Source: Corynebacterium kalinowskii
GTDB lineage: Bacteria; Actinomycetota; Actinomycetes; Mycobacteriales; Mycobacteriaceae
Assembly (NCBI RefSeq): GCF_009734385.1
Contig: NZ_CP046452.1
Location: 1,736,001 to 1,800,000, forward strand
DNA: 64,000 nucleotides
Direction of reading: 5' to 3'
Shown: positions 46,251 to 56,394 of the stretch, in pieces
Position numbering within the stretch: the first letter of the stretch is position 1
Layout: each line of letters opens with the position of its first letter
The notes under the pieces: generated by a model
The model's input: the letters and a program-made list of their open reading frames with translations, nothing else
Databases searched by the model: none
What the model was told of the DNA's origin: nothing
Made by a program: the position numbers and the translations under genes

Positions 46251-46739
46251 ATGGGAATCAGACACGACGCTTATGAAATTGATCCACGTTTTCTCGAATT
46301 GGCAGAACTACAATCGGCAAAGTTCTTCATCAACAGCCCCCAATGCGACGCACATTGTTTGATCTTGGCCTGGGCCATGGGATGGCAATTTGAGGAAAGT
46401 CCTCTCAACTCACCAATTGTCTTTGACAACTGGCTCTCGGTGGACAAAGCCTGGCGCCCCTTCCAACAAGTCTTAGCCCCCTCACGTCCCGCATATGCTC
46501 TATTTGAGGGACAAGTTACCCATACGGAATCAGGGTGGATTCCCTACTTCGGAATCGTGTACCCAGATCAACTTCAAGCGGCAGTGTCCGATTTGAAAAC
46601 CCTCACCAATGAGGAAATCGACAAGGCTCTTCCTTGGGAACAGGATCGACAGTGGGTGCGAGATATTTTGGAAAGCCACATCCCAAGGCTCGAAAAGGTC
46701 TGCGCTGCGGGTTGGGGGCTGGCCTATCGTATTGGCTAG
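46251..46739 (+). CDS. Hypothetical protein, DUF1877-like
   Basis: The 162-residue protein has VDKAWRPFQQVL and PDQLQAAVSDLKTLTNEEIDKAL, reminiscent of YfbM/DUF1877 proteins. No catalytic motif is seen. The ATG at 46251 was preferred because GACACT, a weak -10, ends eight bases before it; the ATG at 46242 is possible. Function unknown. Confidence 0.5.
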   Translation: MGIRHDAYEIDPRFLELAELQSAKFFINSPQCDAHCLILAWAMGWQFEESPLNSPIVFDNWLSVDKAWRPFQQVLAPSRPAYALFEGQVTHTESGWIPYFGIVYPDQLQAAVSDLKTLTNEEIDKALPWEQDRQWVRDILESHIPRLEKVCAAGWGLAYRIG

Positions 46740-46847
46740 CCTGGTTCTTTTCGCATTGCGCCCCGCGCTGCCCGCTCTACATGGTGGCCCCCTTCTGATA
46801 CGCTTTCCCGGTACCGACTTCTTTCATAGATAAGGACCTATGCAATC

Positions 46848-47480
46848 TTGTCTTCCATCGTTGACTGGGTAGTTTCTCTCATGGCGACGCTCGGCGCTCC
46901 GGGCGTCGGTGTAGCGATTCTGCTGGAGAACCTGTTCCCGCCGATCCCTTCCGAGGTTGTCCTCCCGCTGGCCGGTTTCACGGCTGCGCAGGGAAAGATG
47001 AACGTCTACCTGGCTTTCATCTTTGCGACCATTGGATCCGTGGTCGGCGCGTACATCCTGTATTGGGTGGGTGCCGCGGTCGGTGCTGAGCGCCTGCGCA
47101 AGATTGCCGATTGGATGTGGCTGACCACCCGCGAGGATGTGGACAAGTCGCTGCATTGGTTCGATAAGTACGGCACGTGGTCAATCCTGATCGGTCGCTT
47201 AATCCCCGGTATTCGTTCCCTGATTTCGATCCCAGCAGGCATCGACCGCATGAATCTATTCCAGTTCGGTCTGTACACCACGATCGGTTCGTCAGTATGG
47301 AATGCGATCCTCGTGACCCTGGGTTACTGGTTGGGCGACCGCTACACGATCGTCGCCGATGTCATCGACAAGTATTCCAACGTGGTCTACGCGATCGTCG
47401 CCGTAGCCTTGGTCTGGCTCTTGGTTTACCTGATCCGTCGCGATATCAAGTCCAAGCGTGCTGCTGAAGCGCAGAACTAA
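46848..47480 (+). CDS. DedA-family membrane protein
   Basis: The 210-residue protein has the DedA/SNARE-associated pattern: ILLENLFPPIPSEVVLPLAGF, WFDKYGTWSILIGRLIPGIRSLISIPAGIDRM and about five helices. DedA proteins are membrane lipid scramblase/flippase-like proteins supporting envelope lipid recycling. The start is a TTG at 46848 with AAGGA 11 bases before it; a nearby ATG at 46840 is in another frame and closes after ten codons. Confidence 0.85.
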   Translation: MSSIVDWVVSLMATLGAPGVGVAILLENLFPPIPSEVVLPLAGFTAAQGKMNVYLAFIFATIGSVVGAYILYWVGAAVGAERLRKIADWMWLTTREDVDKSLHWFDKYGTWSILIGRLIPGIRSLISIPAGIDRMNLFQFGLYTTIGSSVWNAILVTLGYWLGDRYTIVADVIDKYSNVVYAIVAVALVWLLVYLIRRDIKSKRAAEAQN

Positions 47481-47486
47481 AACAAA

Positions 47487-47526
47487 AACCGGACCTGCCA
47501 ACATAGGCAAGGTCCGGTTCTTTTTT
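47487..47526. terminator. Bidirectional terminator after dedA
   Basis: AACCGGACC / GGTCCGGTT with inner TGCC/GGCA, then TTTTTT on the plus strand and TTTTTGTTTT on the minus strand. Confidence 0.85.
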
Positions 47527-47536
47527 AAATGTAGAA

Positions 47537-47950
47537 CTACATTTTGACCATTGGCTCGTAACCGAATGGGATGGCATCAGAGTTGACGATTGTCTTGCCG
47601 AATGGGAAGCACGTGACTGGAATCATCTTGATGTTTGCCCAGGCCAGTGGCAGTCCGATGATGGTGACGGCCTGAGCCGCAGCAGTGGTGACGTGACCAA
47701 CTGCGAGCCACAGACCCGCAACGAGGAACCAAATCACGTTCGACACTGCACCGAGCGGTGAGCTTCCATGAGCTGGTTGGACCACGGTTCGACCGAATGG
47801 CCAGAGCACGTAATTAGCGATGCGGAAGCTCGCCACTCCGGCTGGGATAGTAACGATAAACAGGCAAGCGATAAGCCCGGCTACCCAGTAGCTGAGCGAC
47901 AGCCAAATTCCGCCGGTAATGACCCAGATGATGTTTAAGATGGTCTTCAT
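47537..47950 (-). CDS. YccF-family membrane protein
   Basis: The 137-residue protein has two YccF repeats (NIIWVITGGIWLSLSYWVAG, NVIWFLVAGLWLAVGHVTTA), each followed by a conserved P-x-G or P-L-A turn, and PFGKTIV. Function unknown; a membrane protein. The ATG at 47950 is 27 bases from the divergent DUF1707 gene. Confidence 0.82.
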   Translation of the reverse strand: MKTILNIIWVITGGIWLSLSYWVAGLIACLFIVTIPAGVASFRIANYVLWPFGRTVVQPAHGSSPLGAVSNVIWFLVAGLWLAVGHVTTAAAQAVTIIGLPLAWANIKMIPVTCFPFGKTIVNSDAIPFGYEPMVKM

Positions 47951-47977
47951 ACCCCAAGCATAACTAGGAAGTGCCCA

Positions 47978-48505
47978 GTGAGCCACGACGAACTCAGACT
48001 CTCCGACAATGAACGGATGACCGCCCTCCAAGCGCTCGGCACCCACTACGCCGAAGGCCGACTCGACATCACGGAATTCAATGACCGCACCGAAAAGGCA
48101 GCCGTCGCGCGCACCTTGGGCGAATTGCGCCCGCTTTTCGACGACCTCCCCGGCGGCGTCCCCTTCCAGGCCGGTTCACTCACCCCGCAGCTTCCCGTCG
48201 CACAGCCGTCCGACGCGTCACAGGAACTGATGGAGCTGAAAAAGAAGGGCGAGCTAGTGCAGAGACTCGATGTAGTCTTCAGCGTGGTTGGTGGCGGACT
48301 CTTTTTCCTCGGCCTGATGCTCGGCTGGAGCTATTCCTGGCTAGGCATGTTAGCCGCGGGTGGCGCAATGATGTTGTCTCGGGCTGCGCTGAAGTTCAAT
48401 GAGTCCGACGAGAAGACCTTTGGAAAGCTTGCCAAGCAGGAAGAGAAGGATCGACAAAAACGCTTGCTGGAGGCAAATAACCGCATCAAGGAGCTAGGGC
48501 CCTAG
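47978..48505 (+). CDS. DUF1707-domain membrane protein
   Basis: The 175-residue protein starts with a DUF1707 domain (LRLSDNERMTALQALGTHYAEGRLDITEFNDR), then two helices (VFSVVGGGLFFLGLMLGWSY, WLGMLAAGGAMMLSRAAL) and a charged coiled tail. AGGAAG precedes the GTG. It overlaps the convergent nei2 gene by 12 bases. Confidence 0.8.
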   Translation: MSHDELRLSDNERMTALQALGTHYAEGRLDITEFNDRTEKAAVARTLGELRPLFDDLPGGVPFQAGSLTPQLPVAQPSDASQELMELKKKGELVQRLDVVFSVVGGGLFFLGLMLGWSYSWLGMLAAGGAMMLSRAALKFNESDEKTFGKLAKQEEKDRQKRLLEANNRIKELGP

Positions 48506-49300
48506 CTGGCAGTTCGGGCACCACCAGATAATCCGTTCGAGTTCATCCACGCTCCACTGCAGCGAGCTCTTGAGGATCGGTGTGCCACACCTACGGCAAG
48601 GCCTCCCTTCCCTGCCAAATACATAGCCGTTCTCCCCGGCGCGCTTGACCCCGGTGGTCACGCGAATCGGCGAGTTTCGATTCGCCCACATGATGCGACG
48701 GGAAATCCCCAGTACCTTGTCCAGATCAACGTCAGAGACTGGGGTTGCAGGATGGATTCCCGCGAGGAAACACACTTCTGCGCGGTACTCATTGCCGATG
48801 CCCGCGAGGTTCTTTTGATCGAGCAACGCCGAGCCGATAGGCCGGATCGGGGTTTCGAGGATGCGTCGTTTAGCTTCGGCGAAGCCGTAGTTTTCCCAGT
48901 CGGGGTAGAGCACATCCGGCCCGAGGTATCCCATTCGATCGACGTACTCGTTCGCGGGGAACACCGCCACAAGTCCGAGTTCGAAGCCAACGAGTTCGAT
49001 CGGTGTGGGCTGTTCGGAAAGCACCAACACAACGCGAGCTTTGTAGCCCTGCTTGCGCCACTTCTCCCCTTTCCTGTGTACCGACCAGGTGCCCTCCATT
49101 TTCAAGTGGGTGTGCAACACCTTGCCGCCGGTGAACTGCATGAATAGATGCTTGCCGTAGGGCCAAACGCGTTGCACGCGCTCCCCATCAAAGGACTCCA
49201 GAGCGGTTGCCGGGGTGCGCAGCGACGTGGAAAGCACCTCGCGCCCGCGCATGAACTGCAGGCGTTTGGCCAGTTGGTAGACAGAATCTCCCTCGGGCAT
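48494..49300 (-). CDS. nei2: Fpg/Nei-family DNA glycosylase (Nei2)
   Basis: The 268-residue glycosylase begins MPEGDSVYQLAKRL, with catalytic P2 and E3. It has the helix-two-turn-helix (LDQKNLAGIGNEYRAEVCF) and a C-terminal zinc finger (CRRCGTP...CPNC). It removes oxidised bases and nicks the strand. The ATG overlaps the lhr stop (TAATG), so repair helicase and glycosylase are co-translated. Confidence 0.9.
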   Translation of the reverse strand: MPEGDSVYQLAKRLQFMRGREVLSTSLRTPATALESFDGERVQRVWPYGKHLFMQFTGGKVLHTHLKMEGTWSVHRKGEKWRKQGYKARVVLVLSEQPTPIELVGFELGLVAVFPANEYVDRMGYLGPDVLYPDWENYGFAEAKRRILETPIRPIGSALLDQKNLAGIGNEYRAEVCFLAGIHPATPVSDVDLDKVLGISRRIMWANRNSPIRVTTGVKRAGENGYVFGREGRPCRRCGTPILKSSLQWSVDELERIIWWCPNCQLGP

Positions 49301-52300
49301 TAGCGCCTCCTGCCGAAGGGATTGCCAAAGCTCATTGGAGGAGGGTCATCAAAAGAAATGTCTTCCAGGGTGCGCGTGACTGGTTTCCGGGCAGGGACTG
49401 TCTGCCCACCGATCCGCAGTCCCTTGGGAGTGATCGACGCGCCTGCTGTTTTCAATGCGCCGAGCATCGGCGTGTCGAACACCGACTCACCGTTGATCTT
49501 TTCCACCACAATCCGGCTCATTCGGCCGTGAGATATGACCGCACCCAGCGCCTGGACAACGCGAGTCGCCAGTTGCTCTGTGCTCTCGCCGACACCGTCT
49601 GGGAGTTCGTCGAAAAACAGGTTCAGGGTGCGTCCGCCGCGCCCAAGGTGTGCGAGGAGCAGGCCGTCGACAAGCACCACGAGTGCCCCGGCAGCGCGGG
49701 TGGGGCGCAGTTCGGTGTCCGGCCATGGCAGCGCCGCGCCGTAAGGGTTGGCGGGGTCAGTCGCCGCCAGGACATAGCAGTGGGGGTCGTCGGCGCCGGA
49801 AGGCCAGCCGGAAAGATCGGGGCTATCTGCGAGGCCACGCAGCCTGTCGACGATCGACGGCGTGGAGAACTGGGCGGCGCCCAGCCCCTCGATCAGGTAG
49901 CCGCGTAGGGCCTTGCCGTTTTCTTCGAAGCGCGAAAGCACCTTATACGCCAGTGCAAAGCCGCCGAGCACGTCCTCCGCGACGATCGAACCACGCGTGA
50001 CCACGCCATAGCGATCGAGCCACGCTTCGCCGTGTGCGACCGAACGCGAGGTGGTATCAGTGCTGGGCGTGACGGCAAGCGACCAGCGCCCCAGCATGTC
50101 AGGCGGGGTCCCTTGCTGCTGGCTCTGTGCAAAGGAGGTTCGACCCATGCGCAGGCGGCCGCGGGTGGGGCGCCTGGACGCACGATGTGCGGCGCCCTTG
50201 ACCGAGGTTCCAGAAAGCCGCGCCCGGATAGCACCAAAGCTGTCCGGGGTGACCAGCCCAGCATCGACCAAGCTCCACAGTGCGTCGCGGATTTCGAGAG
50301 CCGGGACATCTAGCTCTGCGAGCAGGTCAGCGAAATAGAAGCCGCCGCCTTTACCCAAGACCTCCACCACCTGCTCCTGCAGCGGCGACAGCGCCGCGTC
50401 GTGCTGTTCGGGGGCAAGTTCGGCAGCGTAGTCTGCTGGCAGCAGCATGATCCACGGATCCTTGGCCGCCGCGACGCCCGCGCCAAGGATGCGGATCTCA
50501 CCGCTGGCAGTGAGCTCGTCGAGCATGCCTTGGTGGTAGTCAGAAATGCGGCTCGGCAGAATGAGCGCTTCCCACGCGCTGGCCGGCAAACGCACGCCGG
50601 CCAGCTGCTCCAGCACTTGAAACACGCCATCGGCGCCGTGCAGTTTTGGGCTTTCCCCGATTGGAGCGACGCCGAGCCACTCGGGCAGGAAACGGGCGAA
50701 CGCACTGGTAGAGACTGGCTCTGCTTCCGCCCGCGCACGAGCTAAGCTCAGCGAGCGAATTCTACGCAGCACTTCAACCGCGCAGTACTCCATTGCCTCA
50801 ACTCCCGCCCGGAAGTGCCCCTCTACCAGTACTTTCTGGCTCAGTGCGCCCTGGATTGCCGCGAGCGCCGTGGAGTGCCCGAGCCCAAAGACCTCAGCCA
50901 ACTCTGCCACTGTGAAGGGCCCCCGGCTGCGGGCATACCTGTTCACCAGCTGTGCCAAAGCGTCAGTGATGACCGTGGCCTGGGCGGAGACACCAGCGGG
51001 GACGGGGATGCCGAGCGCGTCGCGAAGCAGCGGAGCGTCGAGACTTTGGGCGAGGTGGTCGCGGCCAGCGATGCGCACCACCATGACTCGACCTGCGAGC
51101 TGATCAAGGGCAGCACCCAAGGAAACGTCGGTGTGGTTTTCCAGGTCAGACACCGGAATCGGTCCGATGAGACGGAGCGTGTCGGCCAGTTCTTCTGCCG
51201 TGCGGGCGCGCCGGTCAGGGGTGGTGCGCTGCAGCTGAGCATGGATCTCAGCGATGACATCTTGATCGAGCAGTTCACGCAACTCCACCGTTCCGAGCAG
51301 CTTAGCCAGCAAACTTGGATCCAGTGCCAGCGCGGCGGCGCGCTTTTCCGCCAGTGGCGAATCGCCCTCGTACATGAATGCGCCGGTGTAGTTGAACAAC
51401 AGGCTGGAGGCGAAGGGACTCGGCTGTTCGGTCGTGACCTCGGCAATGCGGATGCGCCGCAAGCCGAGATCCTTTTGTACCTGGGTCAGCTCCGGCAGGT
51501 CATAGACATCCTGCAGGCATTCGCGGACGGTTTCCAGGATGATCGGGAAGCTCGGGTACTTTCGGGCGACGTCCAGCAGCTGCGCGGCGCGCTGGCGTTG
51601 CTGCCACAGCGGGGCCCGTTTGCCAGGGTTGCGTCGCGGGAGCAGCAAACCGCGGGCGGCGCACTCACGGAAACGGGAGGCGAATAGCGCCGAGTTTCCT
51701 ACCTGCTCGGTCACGATGTCCCGGATCTCGTCGGCATCGAAGACGAAGAGATCGGCGGAAGGTTCCCGGTCGGACTCGGGCAGGCGCAAGATGATGCCAT
51801 CGTCACCCGCTACTGCCTGCGCGTCCATTCCGGTGGTTTCTGAAATCCGAGCGCCTACTGCGAGCGCCCAAGCTGCGTTCACTCCCCTACCGAACGGCGA
51901 GTGCAACACGACGCGCCAATCGCCCAGCTCATCACGAAAACGCTCCAGCACCAGGGTTTGCTCGTCTGGAATGATGCCGGTTGCTTCCTCTTGTTCGTTC
52001 AGGAATGCGATGAGGTTGTTCCTGGCGCGCTCATCCAAGTCGGTGGCAACGCCGGGGTTCGCGTGCACCTCACGACGGAATGCCCCCACCGCGCGCCCCA
52101 GTTCGGCAGGACGTCCTGCCTGATCGCCGGTCCAGAATGGCAGGCGTCCGGTGTGTCCTGGCGCGGGGCTGACCAGTACCTGGTCGCGCGTGATGTCTTC
52201 GATGCGCCAGCTGGTCGCGCCGAGGGTGAAGACGTCCCCCACGCGGGATTCGTACACCATCTCCTCGTCCAGCTCGCCGACGCGGCGCGGGGCACCCTCG

Positions 52301-54042
52301 GACCCCACGAGGAACACCCCGAACATGCCGCGGTCCGGGATGGTACCGCCACTGGTGACCGCAACGCGCTGCGCACCCGGCCGCCCCTGGAGTGTGCCGG
52401 TGGTGCGATCGAACACTACGCGGGGTTTGAGCTCGGCAAAATCGGTCGACGGGTACACGCCGGAGGCCAGGTCGATGACCGCATCGAAGACGTCGCGAGG
52501 CAGGTCACGATAGGGGTAGGCGCGGCGGACGCACTCGTACCAGGTGTCCACGTGCACATCGCTTATCGACGCCGCCGCCACGGTCTGCTGTAGGAGAACA
52601 TCGAGCGCGTTCTGCGGCACCTTGAGTTCCTCGATGAGCCCTTGGCGCATCCGCTGCACGGTTACCGCGCTTTGCACCAGGTCAGCGCGATGCTTCGGGT
52701 AGAACGAGCCTTGAGATACGGCGCCTACCGAGTGCCCGGCGCGCCCCACGCGCTGCAAACCAGAAGCCACCGACGGTGGGGACTCCACCTGTACCACTAG
52801 GTCCACGGCACCCATGTCAATACCCAGCTCGAGGGAGCTGGTGGCCACGACGCACTTCAATTCGCCTGCTTTCAAGGCGGCTTCCGTCTGGGCGCGTTCC
52901 TCCTTGGACACAGAACCATGGTGAGCGCGAGCAATGATCGCGGGAGCTTTCCCTGCCACATCCACTGATTTCATCAGCTGCGCGGGGTCGCGTCTTAACT
53001 CAGGGCTCAGTGCAGCAGGGTCGTGTTCGATCGCGTAGAGCTCATTCAGGCGTGACGTCAAGCGCTCGGCGCTGCGCCGCGAATTCACGAACACCAGGGT
53101 GGACTGGGCGGCCATAATCTCTTGGTAGAGCTCCTGCTCAATGAATGGCCAGATGGATTTTTGCTGCGGCAGTGCGGACTCCTGTGCCGGTGTCGGGCCG
53201 CCAAAACCGTGCGGATCATCGAGGACCGCTTCCCCGATCGGAGAGCCTTGATCGGGAGTTGGCAGGTCCGACAGGTCATCGACCGGAACATGCACATCCA
53301 GCTGCCAGCGCTTTTCCGACTGCGGGGCAATCAGGCTGACTGGGCGGTCGCCGCCCAGGAACGCCGCCACCCGTTCGAGCGGACGAACCGTGGCGGACAG
53401 GCCGATGCGTTGGAAATCGCCCGCAACCTCGGCCAGTCTTTCCAAAGTGAGAGACAGGTGGACACCACGCTTGGTACCCGCCATGGCGTGAATTTCATCG
53501 ATGATGACGGTGTGGACCTCGTCGAGGATCGCCGCAGCCTTGGACGTGAGCATGAGGTACAGCGACTCTGGAGTGGTGATGAGGATATCCGGCGGAGTTC
53601 TGAGTTGCCGGTTTCGCTCGCTGGCTGGGGTATCTCCGGAGCGCACCCCAACCGTGACTTCCGGCTCTGCCATCTCGAGCCTGGCGGCAACCCTGCTAAT
53701 TCCAAGCAGCGGTGCCCTCAGGTTGTTCTCCACATCCACGCCTAGTGCCTTCAGCGGTGAGATGTACAGCACTTTTACTTTCCCGCCGCGGCGAGTGGGC
53801 CGCAGCGGGGCGTCGATAAGCGCGGGCAAGGCAGGCTGCTCCGGCTGATCGACGAGTGAATTGATCGCCCACAAAAACGCTGCAAGAGTTTTACCGGAGC
53901 CGGTCGGGGCGACAACTAGCGCATGCGACCCGGCCGAAATTTCTTCCCACGCTTGCTCCTGAACGGGCGTCGGAGCTGCGAAAACATCCGTGAACCATGT
54001 CCGCACATGTGGGCGGAAGCGGTCAAGAATGTTCGTAGTCAT
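49300..54042 (-). CDS. lhr: Large DNA helicase Lhr
   Basis: The 1580-residue protein has the SF2 core (FAAPTPVQEQAW; VAPTGSGKTLAAFLW at residues 44-58; VIIDEIHAMAGTKRG; VFVNSRRSAERLTSRL; VGRAGHSVG), a winged-helix Lhr core, and the long C-terminal half typical of bacterial Lhr. In mycobacteria Lhr is a damage-induced 3'-5' RNA:DNA unwinding ATPase. The start MTTNILDRFRP at 54042 was chosen. It precedes nei2. Confidence 0.93.
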   Translation of the reverse strand: MTTNILDRFRPHVRTWFTDVFAAPTPVQEQAWEEISAGSHALVVAPTGSGKTLAAFLWAINSLVDQPEQPALPALIDAPLRPTRRGGKVKVLYISPLKALGVDVENNLRAPLLGISRVAARLEMAEPEVTVGVRSGDTPASERNRQLRTPPDILITTPESLYLMLTSKAAAILDEVHTVIIDEIHAMAGTKRGVHLSLTLERLAEVAGDFQRIGLSATVRPLERVAAFLGGDRPVSLIAPQSEKRWQLDVHVPVDDLSDLPTPDQGSPIGEAVLDDPHGFGGPTPAQESALPQQKSIWPFIEQELYQEIMAAQSTLVFVNSRRSAERLTSRLNELYAIEHDPAALSPELRRDPAQLMKSVDVAGKAPAIIARAHHGSVSKEERAQTEAALKAGELKCVVATSSLELGIDMGAVDLVVQVESPPSVASGLQRVGRAGHSVGAVSQGSFYPKHRADLVQSAVTVQRMRQGLIEELKVPQNALDVLLQQTVAAASISDVHVDTWYECVRRAYPYRDLPRDVFDAVIDLASGVYPSTDFAELKPRVVFDRTTGTLQGRPGAQRVAVTSGGTIPDRGMFGVFLVGSEGAPRRVGELDEEMVYESRVGDVFTLGATSWRIEDITRDQVLVSPAPGHTGRLPFWTGDQAGRPAELGRAVGAFRREVHANPGVATDLDERARNNLIAFLNEQEEATGIIPDEQTLVLERFRDELGDWRVVLHSPFGRGVNAAWALAVGARISETTGMDAQAVAGDDGIILRLPESDREPSADLFVFDADEIRDIVTEQVGNSALFASRFRECAARGLLLPRRNPGKRAPLWQQRQRAAQLLDVARKYPSFPIILETVRECLQDVYDLPELTQVQKDLGLRRIRIAEVTTEQPSPFASSLLFNYTGAFMYEGDSPLAEKRAAALALDPSLLAKLLGTVELRELLDQDVIAEIHAQLQRTTPDRRARTAEELADTLRLIGPIPVSDLENHTDVSLGAALDQLAGRVMVVRIAGRDHLAQSLDAPLLRDALGIPVPAGVSAQATVITDALAQLVNRYARSRGPFTVAELAEVFGLGHSTALAAIQGALSQKVLVEGHFRAGVEAMEYCAVEVLRRIRSLSLARARAEAEPVSTSAFARFLPEWLGVAPIGESPKLHGADGVFQVLEQLAGVRLPASAWEALILPSRISDYHQGMLDELTASGEIRILGAGVAAAKDPWIMLLPADYAAELAPEQHDAALSPLQEQVVEVLGKGGGFYFADLLAELDVPALEIRDALWSLVDAGLVTPDSFGAIRARLSGTSVKGAAHRASRRPTRGRLRMGRTSFAQSQQQGTPPDMLGRWSLAVTPSTDTTSRSVAHGEAWLDRYGVVTRGSIVAEDVLGGFALAYKVLSRFEENGKALRGYLIEGLGAAQFSTPSIVDRLRGLADSPDLSGWPSGADDPHCYVLAATDPANPYGAALPWPDTELRPTRAAGALVVLVDGLLLAHLGRGGRTLNLFFDELPDGVGESTEQLATRVVQALGAVISHGRMSRIVVEKINGESVFDTPMLGALKTAGASITPKGLRIGGQTVPARKPVTRTLEDISFDDPPPMSFGNPFGRRR

Positions 54043-54063
54043 GCTTCTATGTAACCAAACAAC

Positions 54064-54069
54064 TAGCAT
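54064..54069 (+). promoter_or_regulatory. Leaderless -10 element of cysQ
   Basis: TAGCAT ends seven bases before the ATG at 54077 and decides that start. Confidence 0.45.
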
Positions 54070-54076
54070 GAATCAT

Positions 54077-54835
54077 ATGACTGCTTCCATTGATGACGCA
54101 CGCCTTACTTTCCGACTGGCCCTCGGCACCGGTGAGATCCTGAAGGGTGTCCGCGGTGTAGGTCTGCTCCGCGACCGCGCGCTTGGCGACGCCGGCGACG
54201 ACCTCGCACAAAACTGGATCGCCCGGGTAATCGCCCAGCACCGCCCAGAAGACGGCGTGCTCTCCGAAGAGGCCGCGGACGACCAGTCCCGCTTGGCCAA
54301 GGACCGCGTATGGATCATCGACCCACTCGACGGCACCAAGGAGTTCGCTGGTGGCCGCCAGGACTGGGCAGTGCACATCGCGCTGGTAGAAAACGGCCAG
54401 CCGATCCAGGCTGCCGTTGCCCTGCCTGACCTCGGCGTTGTGTTCAGCTCCGAGGAGTCCAAGGCCGTCACCGGCCCGCTCTCCCGCAAGATCGTGGTCT
54501 CTCGTAACCGCGCACCAAAGGTAGCCCAGCACATTGCAGATTCCATGGGCTTCGAGCTCACCCCCATGGGTTCCGCAGGAGCAAAGGCCATGCATGTTCT
54601 GCTTGGCGACGCCGATGCCTACGTCCACGCAGGTGGCCAGTACGAGTGGGACTCCGCCGCACCGGTAGGCGTGGCCAAAGCTGCCGGTCTGCATTGCTCC
54701 CGACTGAACGGTGATCCTTTGTCCTACAACAACAAGGACACCTACATGCCAGATCTGCTCATCTGCCGTCCTGAGCTGGCCGAAGACATCATCGGGCATG
54801 CAGCGGCATACCTCGAATCACATGGTTCTTACTAG
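54077..54835 (+). CDS. cysQ: 3'(2'),5'-bisphosphate nucleotidase CysQ-like
   Basis: The 252-residue inositol-monophosphatase-fold protein has the metal site VLSEEAADD, WIIDPLDGTKEFAGGRQDWAVHIAL and YEWDSAAPVGVAKAAG (third metal Asp). CysQ removes PAP formed in sulfur assimilation; some homologues also act on inositol phosphate. It overlaps the next gene by 14 bases. Confidence 0.85.
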   Translation: MTASIDDARLTFRLALGTGEILKGVRGVGLLRDRALGDAGDDLAQNWIARVIAQHRPEDGVLSEEAADDQSRLAKDRVWIIDPLDGTKEFAGGRQDWAVHIALVENGQPIQAAVALPDLGVVFSSEESKAVTGPLSRKIVVSRNRAPKVAQHIADSMGFELTPMGSAGAKAMHVLLGDADAYVHAGGQYEWDSAAPVGVAKAAGLHCSRLNGDPLSYNNKDTYMPDLLICRPELAEDIIGHAAAYLESHGSY

Positions 54836-55508
54836 TCAACTAGCAACCGTTCTGCGTCCAGCGTTTGCCGAGCTCGCCGACCCCGAGCGAGCGGAGGCAC
54901 AACAGCGGTACCTCAAAACCACCGAACCTATGGTGGGCATGGTCACCGCTGATTTGCGTCGGCTGGTTAATGTGCACTCCCTGGAGGTGCTCGGCGCTGA
55001 TCCTTCCGAAGCTGTACTGCTGGCGGAAGTCAGCGCGCTTTGGACGGAGGCAGCCACTCGCGACGAGCGACGAGCCGCAATATTCACGCTCACGTTGCCG
55101 CGCTATCGGAAACGGCTGACGCTCACCGCCATGGGTTTGGTGAAACAGATCGTCCGCGAGGGCGCCTGGTGGGACTTAGTGGATTCGGTAGTGAAGGTGC
55201 AGGAGCACATGTTCGCTGCCTACCCGACTGAAGCATCAGCCATGATGCGTGAGTGGGCCCGCGATAAGGACATGTGGGTGCGTCGCTACGCCATCATCAG
55301 CCAGCTCCACCGCAAGGCAGATGTGGACACTTCGTTGCTCACCGAGTGCATCGAGCCGAATCTGGCCGACCGCGAGTTTTTCATCGCGAAAGCCATTGGC
55401 TGGGCGCTTCGCGACTACGCCCATTACAACCCATCGTGGGTACGGGCATTTGTCGACGCCCATGAGTTGCAGCCACTTTCCCGGCGCGAGGCGCTCAAGC
55501 ACTTTTAA
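54822..55508 (+). CDS. AlkD-like DNA alkylation repair protein
   Basis: The 228-residue HEAT-repeat protein has MVADLRRL-type region [73 protein letters not shown]. The aromatic and acidic residues WWDLVD and IGWALRDY match AlkD/AlkC-like glycosylases that remove alkylated bases. The ATG at 54822 inside the end of cysQ was chosen. Confidence 0.82.
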   Translation: MVLTSQLATVLRPAFAELADPERAEAQQRYLKTTEPMVGMVTADLRRLVNVHSLEVLGADPSEAVLLAEVSALWTEAATRDERRAAIFTLTLPRYRKRLTLTAMGLVKQIVREGAWWDLVDSVVKVQEHMFAAYPTEASAMMREWARDKDMWVRRYAIISQLHRKADVDTSLLTECIEPNLADREFFIAKAIGWALRDYAHYNPSWVRAFVDAHELQPLSRREALKHF

Positions 55509-55583
55509 GCAGGTCCCCGGCGACTACCTCCAATGTTCGTGGGGTCTTCATGGGGCACATCGATATTTCGATGGACTTCCGAC

Positions 55584-55589
55584 TACGGT
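55584..55589 (+). promoter_or_regulatory. Leaderless -10 element of thyA
   Basis: TACGGT ends seven bases before the thyA ATG at 55597. Confidence 0.5.
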
Positions 55590-55596
55590 AGTAGTC

Positions 55597-56394
55597 ATGA
55601 TTTCGACCCCTTATGAAGATTTGTTGGCCAAGATCCTGCGCGAAGGCGCCAAGAAGGATGACCGCACAGGAACCGGCACAACCAGCCTGTTCGGCCAGCA
55701 GATCCGCTTCAACCTCGCAGAGGCGTTCCCGCTGATCACCACCAAGAAGGTGTACTGGAAGGGGATCGTCGGTGAGCTGCTGTGGTTCTTACAGGGCTCA
55801 TCGAACGTGAAGTGGCTACAAGACAACAACATCCATATCTGGGATGAGTGGGCCGCTGAAGACGGCGAACTGGGGCCGGTTTACGGCGTGCAGTGGCGCA
55901 GCTGGCCGACACCTGACGGTGGCCACATTGATCAAATCAGCCAGGCACTGGAGACGCTAAAGAATAACCCGGATTCCAGGCGAAACATCGTCTCTGCGTG
56001 GAACGTTTCGGAAATCAAGAACATGGCGTTGCCACCCTGCCACCTGCTCTTCCAGTTCTACGTCGCGGACGGCAAGCTCAGCTGTCAGCTGTATCAGCGC
56101 AGCGCCGACATGTTCCTCGGGGTACCGTTCAACATCGCCTCCTATTCCCTGCTCACGCACATGTTTGCGCAGCAGGCTGGCCTGGAAGTTGGCGAGTTCA
56201 TCTGGACCGGCGGAGACTGCCACATCTACGACAACCACGTGGAGCAAGTCAAGACTCAGCTGTCCCGCGAGGCACGCGCCTACCCTACGCTGCAGCTGAA
56301 CAAGGCTCACGACCTATTCAGCTACACCTTTGAGGATTGTGTCGTCGAAGGCTACGATCCACACCCTGCGATCAAAGGCCAGGTCGCCGTCTAG
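55597..56394 (+). CDS. thyA: Thymidylate synthase
   Basis: The 265-residue enzyme has [27 protein letters not shown], the nucleophile C148 in [12 protein letters not shown], and [20 protein letters not shown]. It makes dTMP and dihydrofolate. An in-frame upstream start would enter the alkD gene; the ATG with the -10 element is better. It is coupled to folA by a one-base overlap. Confidence 0.95.
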   Translation: MISTPYEDLLAKILREGAKKDDRTGTGTTSLFGQQIRFNLAEAFPLITTKKVYWKGIVGELLWFLQGSSNVKWLQDNNIHIWDEWAAEDGELGPVYGVQWRSWPTPDGGHIDQISQALETLKNNPDSRRNIVSAWNVSEIKNMALPPCHLLFQFYVADGKLSCQLYQRSADMFLGVPFNIASYSLLTHMFAQQAGLEVGEFIWTGGDCHIYDNHVEQVKTQLSREARAYPTLQLNKAHDLFSYTFEDCVVEGYDPHPAIKGQVAV